From: a virus
Length of the DNA stretch: 37,665 nucleotides
Reading direction: 5' to 3' (one strand)
Virus record (IMG/VR): IMGVR_UViG_3300034110_000147
Location: 1-37,665 of that record
A program made the position numbers and the translations under genes. Of the stretch, positions 1 to 7,676 are shown piece after piece. Every line of letters starts with the position of its first letter. Positions within the stretch are counted from its first letter, which is position 1. The notes beneath the pieces are model-generated. The model was given only the letters and a program-made list of their open reading frames with translations. It had not been told where the DNA came from and ran no database searches.

Positions 1-1286
1 CTGGTAGCATACACAATAGCATCAGTCTTAACTTCAAGCAACTTCCTTATAGCTTCTCGTTCAGCAGCACCTACCTCACCTATAATGAGATACGTGTTTT
101 CATGAACTGCTTTCATCGCATTGTACAAAGGCAAGCCATAATCCTCCACACGATCAAATAGAACTATGGTATTACCTTTCAGCCCTTTGACGAACTTCTG
201 AATGAAGTTAAATCTGGACTTGAGTGAATTGATAAACTCTATCTCAGATTGGTACAAAGCACTGCCTTGAGACTTAGCTTCAGATGTTAGTAACTGCATC
301 TGTTTGGCAGAGTACGCTTTCTTAGTATCGTCATCGTAATCAATAACAACACAAGCAACCTTAACAGTTGTTGCTTTACCTTGCTCTATCAGTTCCTTTG
401 CTGTAATAATTCTCTTGCAAGGGCCTAACAACCCTTGAGCTGCCAGTTCATTACATTCAAACCCGTCTAGTGTCCCTGTTAGGCCATGTCTGATTGAACA
501 GTTAACAGCAGTTTCCATCAGCTTAGTCAGAATAGGACCATTGACAGTATGAGTCTCATCTACAAAGATAGCACCTGCATCAGCCAGTTGATATGTAGGT
601 ATGTCCTTTAGACTTTGCCATGTGGTGATCACAATCTGCTTTGATATTCTCTTATCATAGTCACCTGATATCTTTTGAACAAACGTTGCAACATGCCACT
701 TGCTACCTTCGAATGTAGAGTAGTCAACAAAGTCTGAATATAATTGTTCTACCAACGACTTGCTAGGCACGACAATGAATATGTGCTTACCATCAAGACT
801 ATCAGACATTTGATAAAACCTTGCTGCAAGATACAACATCAGTGATTTACCAGCAGACGTTGCAGCCAAACATATACTCCGGTTAGAGTTTAGCATATGA
901 AAAACGGCGTCTATCTGATACTCGTACGGCTCAATAGGGTTCTTGTTCGCATGAGGCTTAATAAAATCGCGTACGACAGATTCTAACACTTCTCGTTCTA
1001 CGCCTGTAGTTGGGCATAGGGTAGGGTGAAGATCTACTGTATAGTTGTGTTTGGCTGCGAATTTAAGGACTTCAAACAATAGGCCTTTGTATATCCGTTT
1101 ATAGAGTCGGTTATACAGACGTTTGATGCCGTCCCATTTGCCTCTTTTGACTCTAGGATCATGTTGAGCACCCGGAACCTTGAAAGAGAACCTGTCAGAC
1201 ATTTCCATCTCAATGTGCTGTTCGGCACATTCAACTTTGATGTATGTTTCATCTATTGGTCTGATTGTTATGTCTTTAGGCTGCAT
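1..1286 (-). CDS. uvsW: UvsW-like SF2 DNA/RNA helicase (3' end cut by window)
   Basis: Only the first 428 residues are inside the window; the rest runs off the left edge. In T4, UvsW is the recombination helicase that unwinds branched DNA and R-loops and helps switch from origin-dependent to recombination-dependent replication. The N-terminal ~100 residues contain the RxxRGKWDGIKRLY segment resembling the T4 UvsW N-terminal domain (RYGNWDGRIRLL). A Q-motif-like EPYEYQIDAV lies near 119-127, the Walker A AATSAGKS at 141-148, a DETH box (DEAH class) at 243-246, and LTGTLDG (motif III-like) near 269. The C-terminal RecA-like domain has begun (NTIVLFDRVED) when the sequence ends. The ATG at 1286 overlaps the end of the upstream ParB-like gene by 11 bases, so the two are probably co-transcribed. 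The Shine-Dalgarno is weak, which suggests translational coupling. The identification is firm. Confidence 0.93.
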   Translation of the reverse strand, partial: MQPKDITIRPIDETYIKVECAEQHIEMEMSDRFSFKVPGAQHDPRVKRGKWDGIKRLYNRLYKRIYKGLLFEVLKFAAKHNYTVDLHPTLCPTTGVEREVLESVVRDFIKPHANKNPIEPYEYQIDAVFHMLNSNRSICLAATSAGKSLMLYLAARFYQMSDSLDGKHIFIVVPSKSLVEQLYSDFVDYSTFEGSKWHVATFVQKISGDYDKRISKQIVITTWQSLKDIPTYQLADAGAIFVDETHTVNGPILTKLMETAVNCSIRHGLTGTLDGFECNELAAQGLLGPCKRIITAKELIEQGKATTVKVACVVIDYDDDTKKAYSAKQMQLLTSEAKSQGSALYQSEIEFINSLKSRFNFIQKFVKGLKGNTIVLFDRVEDYGLPLYNAMKAVHENTYLIIGEVGAAEREAIRKLLEVKTDAIVYAT

Positions 1287-1677
1287 ATTCTAAATATTCT
1301 TGTGTCAACTGAAATAACTTATTAATATTTAGCGCAACACGGATAACGGTTAGATCTTGAATAGTAGACTCAAGTGCAGCAAAATATCTGTGATGTCCGT
1401 CTAGTATAAAGTTATCACTAGATACAATGATTGGTGTTTTATAGATGTGTTTGACAGTGAACTTCTTAACTTTGTTTCTATCCACAAACGATTGCAAAGG
1501 CTTCAAACTATCTACAGACACAACATCATAAGACCACTTAGCGCCTGATCTGACTATATAATTCAAGAAAGACTTTTGGTCGTGTATTTGAGGCATCTGT
1601 GATCTAGGAACCATATAAGCACCTGGTATAAGCACAGTATCTTCAGTGTCGTTAATGTATTGCTTGAACGTTCTCAT
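1276..1677 (-). CDS. ParB/sulfiredoxin-fold (ParB-like nuclease domain) protein
   Basis: A 133-residue protein. The segment PIIVSSDNFILDGHHRYFAA (residues ~81-100) is the classic ParB/Srx-fold signature, in which a hydrophobic strand leads into DGHHR followed by an alanine-rich helix. In the family this fold binds and hydrolyses nucleotides or, in some members, cuts DNA; which activity applies here cannot be told. Similar small ParB-domain proteins are frequent in T4-like phages of aquatic bacteria. It overlaps uvsW and is transcribed ahead of it, so a role in DNA processing is possible but is inference. A late-promoter-like GATAAATA lies 26 bases upstream. The first residues, MRTFKQYI, faintly resemble the capsid-targeting N-terminus of T4 internal head proteins, but no L/I-x-E cleavage site follows directly. 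Confidence 0.75.
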   Translation of the reverse strand: MRTFKQYINDTEDTVLIPGAYMVPRSQMPQIHDQKSFLNYIVRSGAKWSYDVVSVDSLKPLQSFVDRNKVKKFTVKHIYKTPIIVSSDNFILDGHHRYFAALESTIQDLTVIRVALNINKLFQLTQEYLEYAA

Positions 1678-1702
1678 GATTACACCTTAAGGTAGAAATA
1701 CT

Positions 1703-1710
1703 TATTTATC
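1703..1710 (-). promoter_or_regulatory. Late promoter octamer GATAAATA (minus)
   Basis: The minus strand reads GATAAATA, matching the NATAAATA late-promoter consensus of T4-like phages. It lies 26 bases upstream of the ParB-like gene start. It forms one arm of an inverted repeat (7-base arms, 2-base centre) with the plus-strand octamer at 1711-1718. Confidence 0.6.
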
Positions 1711-1718
1711 CATAAATA
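1711..1718 (+). promoter_or_regulatory. Late promoter octamer CATAAATA (plus)
   Basis: CATAAATA on the plus strand, 32 bases before the ATG of the tail-tube-fold gene and back to back with the minus-strand octamer at 1703-1710. This would give divergent late transcription of the ParB-like/uvsW pair and the tail-tube-like/uvsY pair. Confidence 0.6.
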
Positions 1719-1749
1719 GGTTGAAGTAACCAACTCCGAGAGTCATGCC

Positions 1750-2250
1750 ATGCTAAACCAAAAGAACACTGCCAAGTCTTCATCATACCAGTTGACATTC
1801 ACTGATAGAACTAACTTATCAACAAGAGCGTTGAATGCCTCTATCGGCTCTGTTATGTTAGGTGAAACAGTATTTCCTAACCCATATACAGCGTCAATGC
1901 TAGTTCCTGGTAATACATTAGAGTATAACCCTATCACACTTAGGCTGTTATCATCAGAGAATATGAGTGAGTGGGTTGAGATGTATAAATGGATGATAGC
2001 ATGCACAAGAATGACTAAGCTCAGTGATGCTACGTTATTTGACCGAATGCAGATGACTGTGTTAAACTTACAGAACGTTCCAATCATGCACGTGGTCTAT
2101 ACTGATGTATGGCCTACTGCTTTAGGTGATGTGATGTATACAATTGAAGATGAAGAAACTACTTTGTCTTTTGATGCAACATTCAGATTCACCACTATAG
2201 AAATCGAAATCATAGCAACAGGTGAAAAAATAAAGTATGCAGCCGGATAA
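1750..2250 (+). CDS. Tail-tube-fold structural protein (gp19/gp54-like)
   Basis: A 166-residue protein with the shape of a phage tail-tube domain. A segment near 55-80 (EYNPITLRLL then WVEMYKWM) matches the strand-helix of tube proteins. A C-terminal WPTALGDVMYTIEDEETTL then SFDATFRFTTIEI parallels the WP-x-x-I...T-x-x-F-x-VTFAY ending of gp19 in this same phage and the end of T4 gp54. It has no export signal. It is probably a tube-initiating, tail-terminating or baseplate-tube component, but which one cannot be decided. It overlaps uvsY by 14 bases, an odd pairing of a structural gene with a recombination gene that also puts uvsY under the late promoter at 1711. The exact T4 equivalent is uncertain. 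Confidence 0.65.
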   Translation: MLNQKNTAKSSSYQLTFTDRTNLSTRALNASIGSVMLGETVFPNPYTASMLVPGNTLEYNPITLRLLSSENMSEWVEMYKWMIACTRMTKLSDATLFDRMQMTVLNLQNVPIMHVVYTDVWPTALGDVMYTIEDEETTLSFDATFRFTTIEIEIIATGEKIKYAAG

Positions 2251-2728
2251 GAAAACAGAGTTGTTGAAAAACATCAAAGCCATCAGAGACGATGTCACAG
2301 CATCCTTTGAAGAGCTTAAAGGCTTTGCAATAGCCGAATTGAATATAGACGAGTTTGATTTAGACTTAGAAGCATTCCGAACGCCTAGACTTCATACACG
2401 ATGGTTAGACTTGTTGGGTGCAGCATCTACAGAGTACAAAAAAGTAGAGAACATCTACAAAAAACTGTACTTAGAAAGATGGAAGTATTACTCAGGCACA
2501 GCAACGGACAAGTATTATGCCGAGTTCGGACAGATGCACCATAAAGTACAGAAGTCGGATATGGACATATACCTTAACGCAGATGATATCCTATGCGACG
2601 CCAAAGAAGCACTTGAAGTTTGTAATCAAAAAGTCAACTTCTGTGAAAAGTCTTTAAAGGAAATAAGCGCACGCACATTCCACATCAGAGCGGCAATAGA
2701 CTGGAGAAAGTTCTCAGCTGGTGGTTAA
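2237..2728 (+). CDS. uvsY: UvsY recombination mediator
   Basis: A 163-residue protein (T4 UvsY is 137). UvsY loads the UvsX recombinase onto gp32-coated single-stranded DNA. Matches to T4 run the whole length: TRWLDLLG near 54-61 (T4 YSKWLNKH), KYYSG near 83 (T4 DYYSG), MDIYLNADDILCDAKEALE (T4 MKTVLSADKDVLKVDTSL), the helix with NFCEKSLKEI, and the C-terminal IRAAIDWRKFSAG (T4 IQDMRAFEAG). The extra length is an N-terminal ~25-residue extension rich in charged residues. The gene starts inside the preceding structural gene and ends at a strong bidirectional terminator. The UvsX and gp32 partners act in the same pathway; gp32 is at the other end of this window. UvsX is not in the window. Confidence 0.9.
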   Translation: MQPDKKTELLKNIKAIRDDVTASFEELKGFAIAELNIDEFDLDLEAFRTPRLHTRWLDLLGAASTEYKKVENIYKKLYLERWKYYSGTATDKYYAEFGQMHHKVQKSDMDIYLNADDILCDAKEALEVCNQKVNFCEKSLKEISARTFHIRAAIDWRKFSAGG

Positions 2729-2743
2729 GAAAATTAAGTCAAC

Positions 2744-2769
2744 AAAAAGCCCGCAAACGCGGGCTTTTT
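2744..2769. terminator. Bidirectional intrinsic terminator between uvsY and gene 23
   Basis: Stem GCCCGC (2749-2754) / GCGGGC (2759-2764) with loop AAAC, flanked by five A on the left and five T on the right, so it works on both strands. It separates the convergent uvsY and gene 23 transcripts. The same stem with a different loop recurs after gene 32. Confidence 0.9.
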
Positions 2770-2784
2770 CATCTATTCTAGAAA

Positions 2785-4071
2785 TTAGCCAGTGATGTTG
2801 CGCACTGCCATTTTTCTGAAGTAAGGGTTTTCACCTTGTGCTAAACCTTTACCAGGTTTTGCGCCTGATGCAGTGTTTGCAGCGAACGGGTTAGCAATTA
2901 CGCCGTAACGTGTTGCGAAGCCCATGATCGGGTTGAAGGTGTCTTGACCAACTGAACGGTACATCTCTAATGGTAAGTATGGACAGAAGTAAACACCAGC
3001 ATCCCATGCGTTAGAACCACGGTAACCTACAGTCACATAGTCAACAGTTGCATAAGGGTCGATGAATACTTGGTATTTACCCATTAACACACCAGCGTAG
3101 GTTTGTGATGCATCGTCAACTGTTAAAGTTGCTGCTAATGCTGGGTTATAATCCAATACGCCTGCCATGTTCAGTGCTGAGGCAACGTTGCTTGAACATA
3201 CGATGCGGTTAGCACGGCCACGTCTTGTAGCTTTCGCCACAGCGTTTGCTTCGATTTCGATTTGGAACAGTAAGCCTTTGAAGCGCTCAACTAACCAACG
3301 ACCATCACTGTCTGATGCTACGTCAAACAAACCAGGAACCGCTGCGTTAGCTGCACCCAATACTGCTGCGACGTTGATGGTACGTAAACACTCACGGTCG
3401 ATTTCCGCAGTGATTTCGCTTGACAGGATGTTAGCCAATTCAGTTTCTGCATCTAAGCCATGAATGTTTTTCATGTCAAATTGCAGTTCACGGCTGAAGT
3501 GAGCTTTCAATTTACGTGTTTTAGCAGTAACGTCTTGACGTTCGATGCTGAAGCCCATTTCCGCCCAAGCTGGGTTAGAATCAGAGCCTAACACTTCACC
3601 AGCGGCCTTGGACATACCAGTACCGTATGCTGTGCCTGCTGCTGGGTTACCTGGTGCGAATGCGTCAGCCGCGAAACCAGAAGTATCACCTGCTTGAGTA
3701 CCAGTACCAGTGAACGCTGAGTTAGCTTCATCAACTAATGCTTCAGCACCTGTTTGGTTGGTGTAACGAGCACGCATTGCAAAGATTGAGCCAGTAGGAC
3801 CTGACATAGGTTGAACACCCATCAAGTCAAACGCCATCAGTTGCGGCATTGAACGACGTACCATTTTAATCAACACTGGATCCCAGTTAGCCACACCACC
3901 AGTTTGGTTGGTAGGAGCCACAGTAGATTCAGCAACTTGTTGTTGGTACTGTACTTGGTTCATCAATACAGCTTCAGTTACTTTTTTGCGATAGTCTGAT
4001 GTGATTTTTGGGAAACCTTCATCATTAATCAGTTTCTGTACGTCTTCTTTCAGAAGCTCTTTGCTATCCAT
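2785..4071 (-). CDS. 23: Major capsid protein gp23
   Basis: A 428-residue protein (T4 gp23 is 521). It forms the hexamers of the prohead shell (HK97 fold). Diagnostic stretches are KMVRRSMPQLMAFDLMGVQP (T4 GMVRRAIPNLIAFDICGVQP) around 69-88 and GPTGSIFAMRARY directly after, then RELQFDMKNIHGLDAETELA and the C-terminal NPYFRKMAV. T4 gp23 loses an N-terminal prosegment to the gp21 protease at an L/I-x-E site; here the best candidate is VAE|S at residues 46-49, just before the conserved core, with V in place of L/I. The shortness comes from missing surface insertions. A strong Shine-Dalgarno (AGAGGAAA) and a perfect late promoter TATAAATA precede it. It is the last gene of the head block and ends at the bidirectional terminator. 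Confidence 0.97.
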   Translation of the reverse strand: MDSKELLKEDVQKLINDEGFPKITSDYRKKVTEAVLMNQVQYQQQVAESTVAPTNQTGGVANWDPVLIKMVRRSMPQLMAFDLMGVQPMSGPTGSIFAMRARYTNQTGAEALVDEANSAFTGTGTQAGDTSGFAADAFAPGNPAAGTAYGTGMSKAAGEVLGSDSNPAWAEMGFSIERQDVTAKTRKLKAHFSRELQFDMKNIHGLDAETELANILSSEITAEIDRECLRTINVAAVLGAANAAVPGLFDVASDSDGRWLVERFKGLLFQIEIEANAVAKATRRGRANRIVCSSNVASALNMAGVLDYNPALAATLTVDDASQTYAGVLMGKYQVFIDPYATVDYVTVGYRGSNAWDAGVYFCPYLPLEMYRSVGQDTFNPIMGFATRYGVIANPFAANTASGAKPGKGLAQGENPYFRKMAVRNITG

Positions 4072-4111
4072 TTTGTTTTCCTCTAATTAAAACTTTTTGG
4101 TTAATTAAATT

Positions 4112-4119
4112 TATTTATA
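4112..4119 (-). promoter_or_regulatory. Late promoter TATAAATA for gene 23
   Basis: Exact T4 late-promoter octamer on the minus strand, 41 bases upstream of the capsid gene start, in the short intergenic gap after gene 22. Confidence 0.85.
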
Positions 4120-4141
4120 ACAGCCTAAATTGTAATCTTAG

Positions 4142-4897
4142 TTATCTACGCAATGCAGCGCCAATAACCTTAGATGCATAGCTTGCAGCAGCTACCGGAG
4201 CCGTTTCAACAGTCTCAGTGATTGTGGTGGTTTGTGCCACTACAGGTTGTGCTGGGAAAGTAGATTCAACTAAAGAGTGAATTGCTAACGAGAACTGGGT
4301 ATCGTTTTTGAACTCAATACCATTTAATGATTCTGAAATTTTATCACGTTGAGTATCGCTCAAAGAAGCAGTACATTTAGCAACAGCGATTGCACGTTTA
4401 GCAGCAATGTTTTCAGAAACTAAAGTGACGTTCTTGTCAGTTGCTTCACGTAAAGATTCAGTCAGTGAATCAACCTTAGCAGTCAACTCATCTAAAACGT
4501 TAGATTGTGGAACAGTCACGTTGAACGACTCAGCAATGCCAACCAGGCCTTGTAAGAACGACTCAGCAAGTGCCACTTTAGCGCCGGTGTCAATAGCTAA
4601 TTGGTTTTCTTCTTTCCACTCATTAACAGTGGCGGTCAGATAACGATCAACTTCAGGTAATACTTCTTCGTCCAGGTAACGTTGACTTTGCTCTTCTAAC
4701 TGAGCAATTTTAGCGGCAACCTTGGCATCGTAGTCTTCTTGTAAAGATGCAGTCAGTTCAGCAACAGTAGATTCTTTCAGTTCATCCACTTTAGCTAAAA
4801 CAGCAGTATCTACAGCTTCGTTGAATAGATCAGAGGCTTTAGTTTTGAACTCTTCTGAAAGCTCCTGTCCTTCAAACAGTTTTAATAGCACAGACAT
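4142..4897 (-). CDS. 22: Prohead core scaffold protein gp22
   Basis: A 251-residue protein (T4 gp22 is 269). This is the main scaffold around which the gp23 shell assembles; it is then chopped into peptides by gp21. It is highly charged, predicted mostly helical coiled coil, and has many L/I-x-E|(A/G/S) sites for gp21: LFE|G at 7-10, and further IAE|S, LTE|S and LRE|A in the middle. This is what a scaffold meant for complete digestion should look like. Position between 21 and 23 and its own late promoter match T4. The Shine-Dalgarno is GAGGAAA. Confidence 0.92.
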   Translation of the reverse strand: MSVLLKLFEGQELSEEFKTKASDLFNEAVDTAVLAKVDELKESTVAELTASLQEDYDAKVAAKIAQLEEQSQRYLDEEVLPEVDRYLTATVNEWKEENQLAIDTGAKVALAESFLQGLVGIAESFNVTVPQSNVLDELTAKVDSLTESLREATDKNVTLVSENIAAKRAIAVAKCTASLSDTQRDKISESLNGIEFKNDTQFSLAIHSLVESTFPAQPVVAQTTTITETVETAPVAAASYASKVIGAALRR

Positions 4898-4927
4898 TTT
4901 TGTTTCCTCAGTGTTAATTAATAAAAA

Positions 4928-4935
4928 TATTTATA
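4928..4935 (-). promoter_or_regulatory. Late promoter TATAAATA for gene 22
   Basis: Exact octamer on the minus strand, 31 bases upstream of the gene 22 start, in the 60-base gap after gene 21. Confidence 0.85.
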
Positions 4936-4957
4936 GGTGTTTTAAAACTAATCTTGG

Positions 4958-5572
4958 TTATCTGGACTTTTTCAGTGTGTTGACAAAGTCTTCGATAGAT
5001 TGTAAAATCAACTGTTCGTTTAATTCATTACGCGGCACCCAAATACCATTTTGAATGTCCCACATTGATTCCAATAGTGGCTTAACATAACAATCTGGGC
5101 CAGACGGGTTATCAACAGCATCAATAGCAGTCATCATAAAATCTTTGTTGACCACTTTGCCTTGTCTAGTTTCAGTAAGAGAACCTAAACCACGAGTAGA
5201 AACACCTAAGCTGAAGTTTGCTTCTAACAGGCCTTTAAGGGTTAAACCTTTAGGCGTGTTCATAACTTGAGCCTTACCTACTACATTGTTACCATGCCAT
5301 GATAATGACTCGATAATGATGGCAGCTTCTTCCGGCAGAGCAAAAGGACGGTCTGGGTGAGACAGTTCACCTAATGCTCTTCTTTTATTTACGAAATCTT
5401 CGTTGTAAGTATGAACAGCCTGCTCTAATACACCTTTAGGGTAGAACCTGCCGTTGCCGTTTTTTACCTCTGCTTGTGCAAAGATACCTTCAATGTAGAG
5501 CTTCTTACCGTTATCTGTTTGTTCGGTTAAGCACTCTACCTGAAAGCTACTCTCTCTAAGTAAATACTTCAT
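4958..5572 (-). CDS. 21: Prohead core protease gp21
   Basis: A 204-residue serine protease (T4 gp21 is 212; peptidase family U9/S80-like prohead protease). It cleaves the scaffold and capsid proteins before DNA packaging. The fold-specific segments are visible: NGNGRFYPKGVLEQAV at 38-53, the catalytic histidine in ALGELSHP (H72), the nucleophile in SLGVSTRG (S125) and the acidic segment TAIDAVDNPSGPD (149-160). Its ATG lies only 3 bases after the stop of the preceding basic protein and has almost no Shine-Dalgarno, so it is probably translated by coupling. Confidence 0.95.
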   Translation of the reverse strand: MKYLLRESSFQVECLTEQTDNGKKLYIEGIFAQAEVKNGNGRFYPKGVLEQAVHTYNEDFVNKRRALGELSHPDRPFALPEEAAIIIESLSWHGNNVVGKAQVMNTPKGLTLKGLLEANFSLGVSTRGLGSLTETRQGKVVNKDFMMTAIDAVDNPSGPDCYVKPLLESMWDIQNGIWVPRNELNEQLILQSIEDFVNTLKKSR

Positions 5573-5575
5573 GGC

Positions 5576-5839
5576 TTACAATCCGTATGCTTTGCGTTTC
5601 TTCAGTGCTCTCACACGTTTACGCTTTACCCTTGCCTGAAAAGCCGAGCCCATTGCTTTTTTAGTTCTAAGGGCTTTTCTAATGGCCTTTCTTTTATTAG
5701 ACTTCTCAGCACCAGTAATAGGTACACATGATGTACCAGTATCATTCAGCTTATAACCCGGACGACACTTAACTCGTCTATGTTTTTCACCTCTGAAATT
5801 TACCTTAGTGATGATTTGTTCAGAAACTGGAGTAGTCAT
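5576..5839 (-). CDS. 68: Very basic prohead core protein in gene-68 position
   Basis: An 87-residue protein dominated by Lys and Arg, especially the last 40 residues (repeated KR/RK pairs), with two cysteines in CRPGYKLNDTGTSC. It lies exactly where T4 has gene 68 (67-68-21-22-23), and proteins of this type at this place are annotated as prohead core proteins in related phages. Sequence similarity to T4 gp68 is not evident by eye, so the assignment is by position and composition. A basic core protein beside the very acidic gp67 suggests that the two form a charge-paired core; this is inference. Shine-Dalgarno GGAGTGA precedes the ATG. Confidence 0.7.
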   Translation of the reverse strand: MTTPVSEQIITKVNFRGEKHRRVKCRPGYKLNDTGTSCVPITGAEKSNKRKAIRKALRTKKAMGSAFQARVKRKRVRALKKRKAYGL

Positions 5840-5842
5840 CGA

Positions 5843-6088
5843 TCACTCCTTATCTTCTTTATCTTCTTCGTCGTCGCCGTCGCCATCTTCAGAATCATAA
5901 CCTTCTTGTTCTTCAGACTCATCACTCTCTTTCATTTTCTTCATGCCACATGCTTCTGCCATTTGAACTTGAGCAGCCACTAATATGCCACGAGCTTCTT
6001 CACCGAGTGATTCTTTAATACAGTTGACGGCTTGCAATGAATCATTAGCTTTTAATGCTTCAAGGAATTGTTTTGCTTTTGTTGACAT
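5843..6088 (-). CDS. 67: Acidic prohead core protein gp67
   Basis: An 81-residue protein (T4 gp67 is 80). The N-terminal ~45 residues form helices like T4 gp67 (here KAKQFLEALKANDSLQAV; T4 GLIEAIKSNDLVAARKL). The last ~25 residues are almost all D, E, G, S and K, as in T4. gp67 is part of the prohead core and in T4 affects head shape and length. A gp21-type site IKE|S is present. Shine-Dalgarno AGAGGT and an internal late promoter within gene 20 precede it. Confidence 0.88.
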   Translation of the reverse strand: MSTKAKQFLEALKANDSLQAVNCIKESLGEEARGILVAAQVQMAEACGMKKMKESDESEEQEGYDSEDGDGDDEEDKEDKE

Positions 6089-6100
6089 TTTGTATACCTC

Positions 6101-7636
6101 TTAATTTCCAAAACCTGGTGATTCTTCGTCGTCTGGTTGATATTGTTTGATAGACAACTCTTTATTTATAATCTTGTCCTCTGCAGACATATCTTCATCT
6201 GATTGTCTAAGGATGGTTGTTCTTGCCCATTCATGGCTGAAGTATTTGCCCAAGTACGGCTCCACATCTTTTAACAGATCTAAACGATCGCGCATCATTT
6301 CAAAATACTTTCTTTCTTCAAGATACATGTCTTGAGCGTAAATGAACTTGATGCGCTGGTTAACTTCATCCCATTCGTCGTCTTTAATGACGTTGGTTAG
6401 AACCAGTTCAGTTCTCAACAAATCCTTGAATACCATGTTGAAGCGCTTACGAACTTTAGATACAAACTTCGAGAACTTTAATTCGTCTCTGCTTATCTCT
6501 GGAGCTCGTCCAGCAATAGACATCATTGAATCTTGTTCTAGTCTAGATACTGGTAAGTTAAGAGCCTTGTATAATCTCTTCAGGAAATATACAACGTCTT
6601 CAATTGAATCTAAGTTAGCACCACCAGGCAATGTTGATATCTCAGTACCTTTACCTGATGTGGTTCTTGGCAACCAGAAGTCTTCTTGCATTGTCATCAA
6701 GTGTCTTGCATCTTTGAATGAGCCATTTTCTGGATCATATGACATGCGGTTTCTGTAAGAGTTCTTCAGATTGTTTAAATACTGTTCTGCCTTTGACTTA
6801 GGTAAGTTACCTACATCAATATAAAACACACGTCTTTCCGGCGCTCTGGTGATACGGTAAATAACAAGAGCGTTTTCCATCATTCTTAGTTGGTTGGCAG
6901 GCTTAACTGCTTTATGCAACCAACTGACAGCGTATCCTGTCTTGGAGTCCACCAAACCAGAAGTAACATAAGCAACAGATGCAGGGTCTAATTTCAGTGC
7001 CTGTTTGAATTGTCTTTGGTTTAGTTGTGAATTCGTTTTTTGTTGGTCTGTGCCAAGCATAGACACTTTCTCATCATAGATGAAATACTCATCAATTGAT
7101 GCAATTGTGTTCGATTGTTGGTTATAGTTAACGTTCCGAACTTTAGTCACATAACGTGGATCTAGTTCAACAATGTTAAGCAAACCTTGTTTAGGGCGAT
7201 TCTGATCAGCCACTTTTTGATACGCCATACGACCATCAATGTAGAAGTTTCTTGCACGCTGGTGAATGGTTTCTTTTAAGTTCAAAAGATTGGATATCTT
7301 TCCCCAAGCATCATGAATCTTTTGTTTGACATTGTCTGACATTTCCATGTCATCTAAGTTTAGTTTGACAGGTGCCTCGTCCTCAGCAAATGATACCATC
7401 TCATTTACAATGTCTTCAATTGCGTAATCAACTTCGTTATAGTTAGCAATTTCTCGATACTTATCTATCAACTCAAATTGGTTGTTAGCTGCCCAGTCAA
7501 AGTTCAAAATGAAGTTGTTGACCGAGTTCTCAAGGTTAATTGCACCATCATCATAGTTGGTTGCAATTTGATTATTCAATGTTTGTGAAGAAGGTTGATT
7601 GTCTACTTTCTTACTAAACCAATCAAACATAGCCAT
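6101..7636 (-). CDS. 20: Portal vertex protein gp20
   Basis: A 511-residue protein (T4 gp20 is 524). It forms the dodecameric portal through which DNA enters and leaves and which nucleates the prohead. Hallmarks are AIEDIVNEMV near 75 (T4-type IDEIVNEAI), FYIDGRMAYQKV near 128-139, YRITRAPERRVFYIDVGNLP near 270-290, the segment MTMQEDFWLPRTTSGKGTEI with the glycine-rich LPGG after it, and ISRDELKFSKFV. The start at 7636 is preceded by AAGGATAA at good spacing; a second in-frame ATG two codons later has poorer spacing. It sits between the small internal protein gene and gene 67, with a late promoter and a leader hairpin upstream. Confidence 0.96.
   Translation of the reverse strand: MAMFDWFSKKVDNQPSSQTLNNQIATNYDDGAINLENSVNNFILNFDWAANNQFELIDKYREIANYNEVDYAIEDIVNEMVSFAEDEAPVKLNLDDMEMSDNVKQKIHDAWGKISNLLNLKETIHQRARNFYIDGRMAYQKVADQNRPKQGLLNIVELDPRYVTKVRNVNYNQQSNTIASIDEYFIYDEKVSMLGTDQQKTNSQLNQRQFKQALKLDPASVAYVTSGLVDSKTGYAVSWLHKAVKPANQLRMMENALVIYRITRAPERRVFYIDVGNLPKSKAEQYLNNLKNSYRNRMSYDPENGSFKDARHLMTMQEDFWLPRTTSGKGTEISTLPGGANLDSIEDVVYFLKRLYKALNLPVSRLEQDSMMSIAGRAPEISRDELKFSKFVSKVRKRFNMVFKDLLRTELVLTNVIKDDEWDEVNQRIKFIYAQDMYLEERKYFEMMRDRLDLLKDVEPYLGKYFSHEWARTTILRQSDEDMSAEDKIINKELSIKQYQPDDEESPGFGN
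6163..6170 (-). promoter_or_regulatory. Late promoter TATAAATA inside gene 20, for 67-68-21
   Basis: Exact octamer on the minus strand within the last codons of the portal gene, 75 bases upstream of the gene 67 start. It would give extra transcription of the core genes independent of the portal gene. Confidence 0.65.
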
Positions 7637-7658
7637 GTCGTTATCCTTTAGAGTTAAC

Positions 7659-7676
7659 GGGGAGCATTAGCTCCCC
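7659..7676 (-). other. Hairpin in the gene 20 leader
   Basis: GGGGAGC (7659-7665) / GCTCCCC (7670-7676) with a 4-base loop, lying between the late promoter at 7688-7695 and the gene 20 ribosome-binding site. There is no T-run on the minus strand after it, so it is better read as an mRNA-stabilising 5' hairpin or a weak terminator of the upstream gene than as a strong terminator. Confidence 0.6.
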
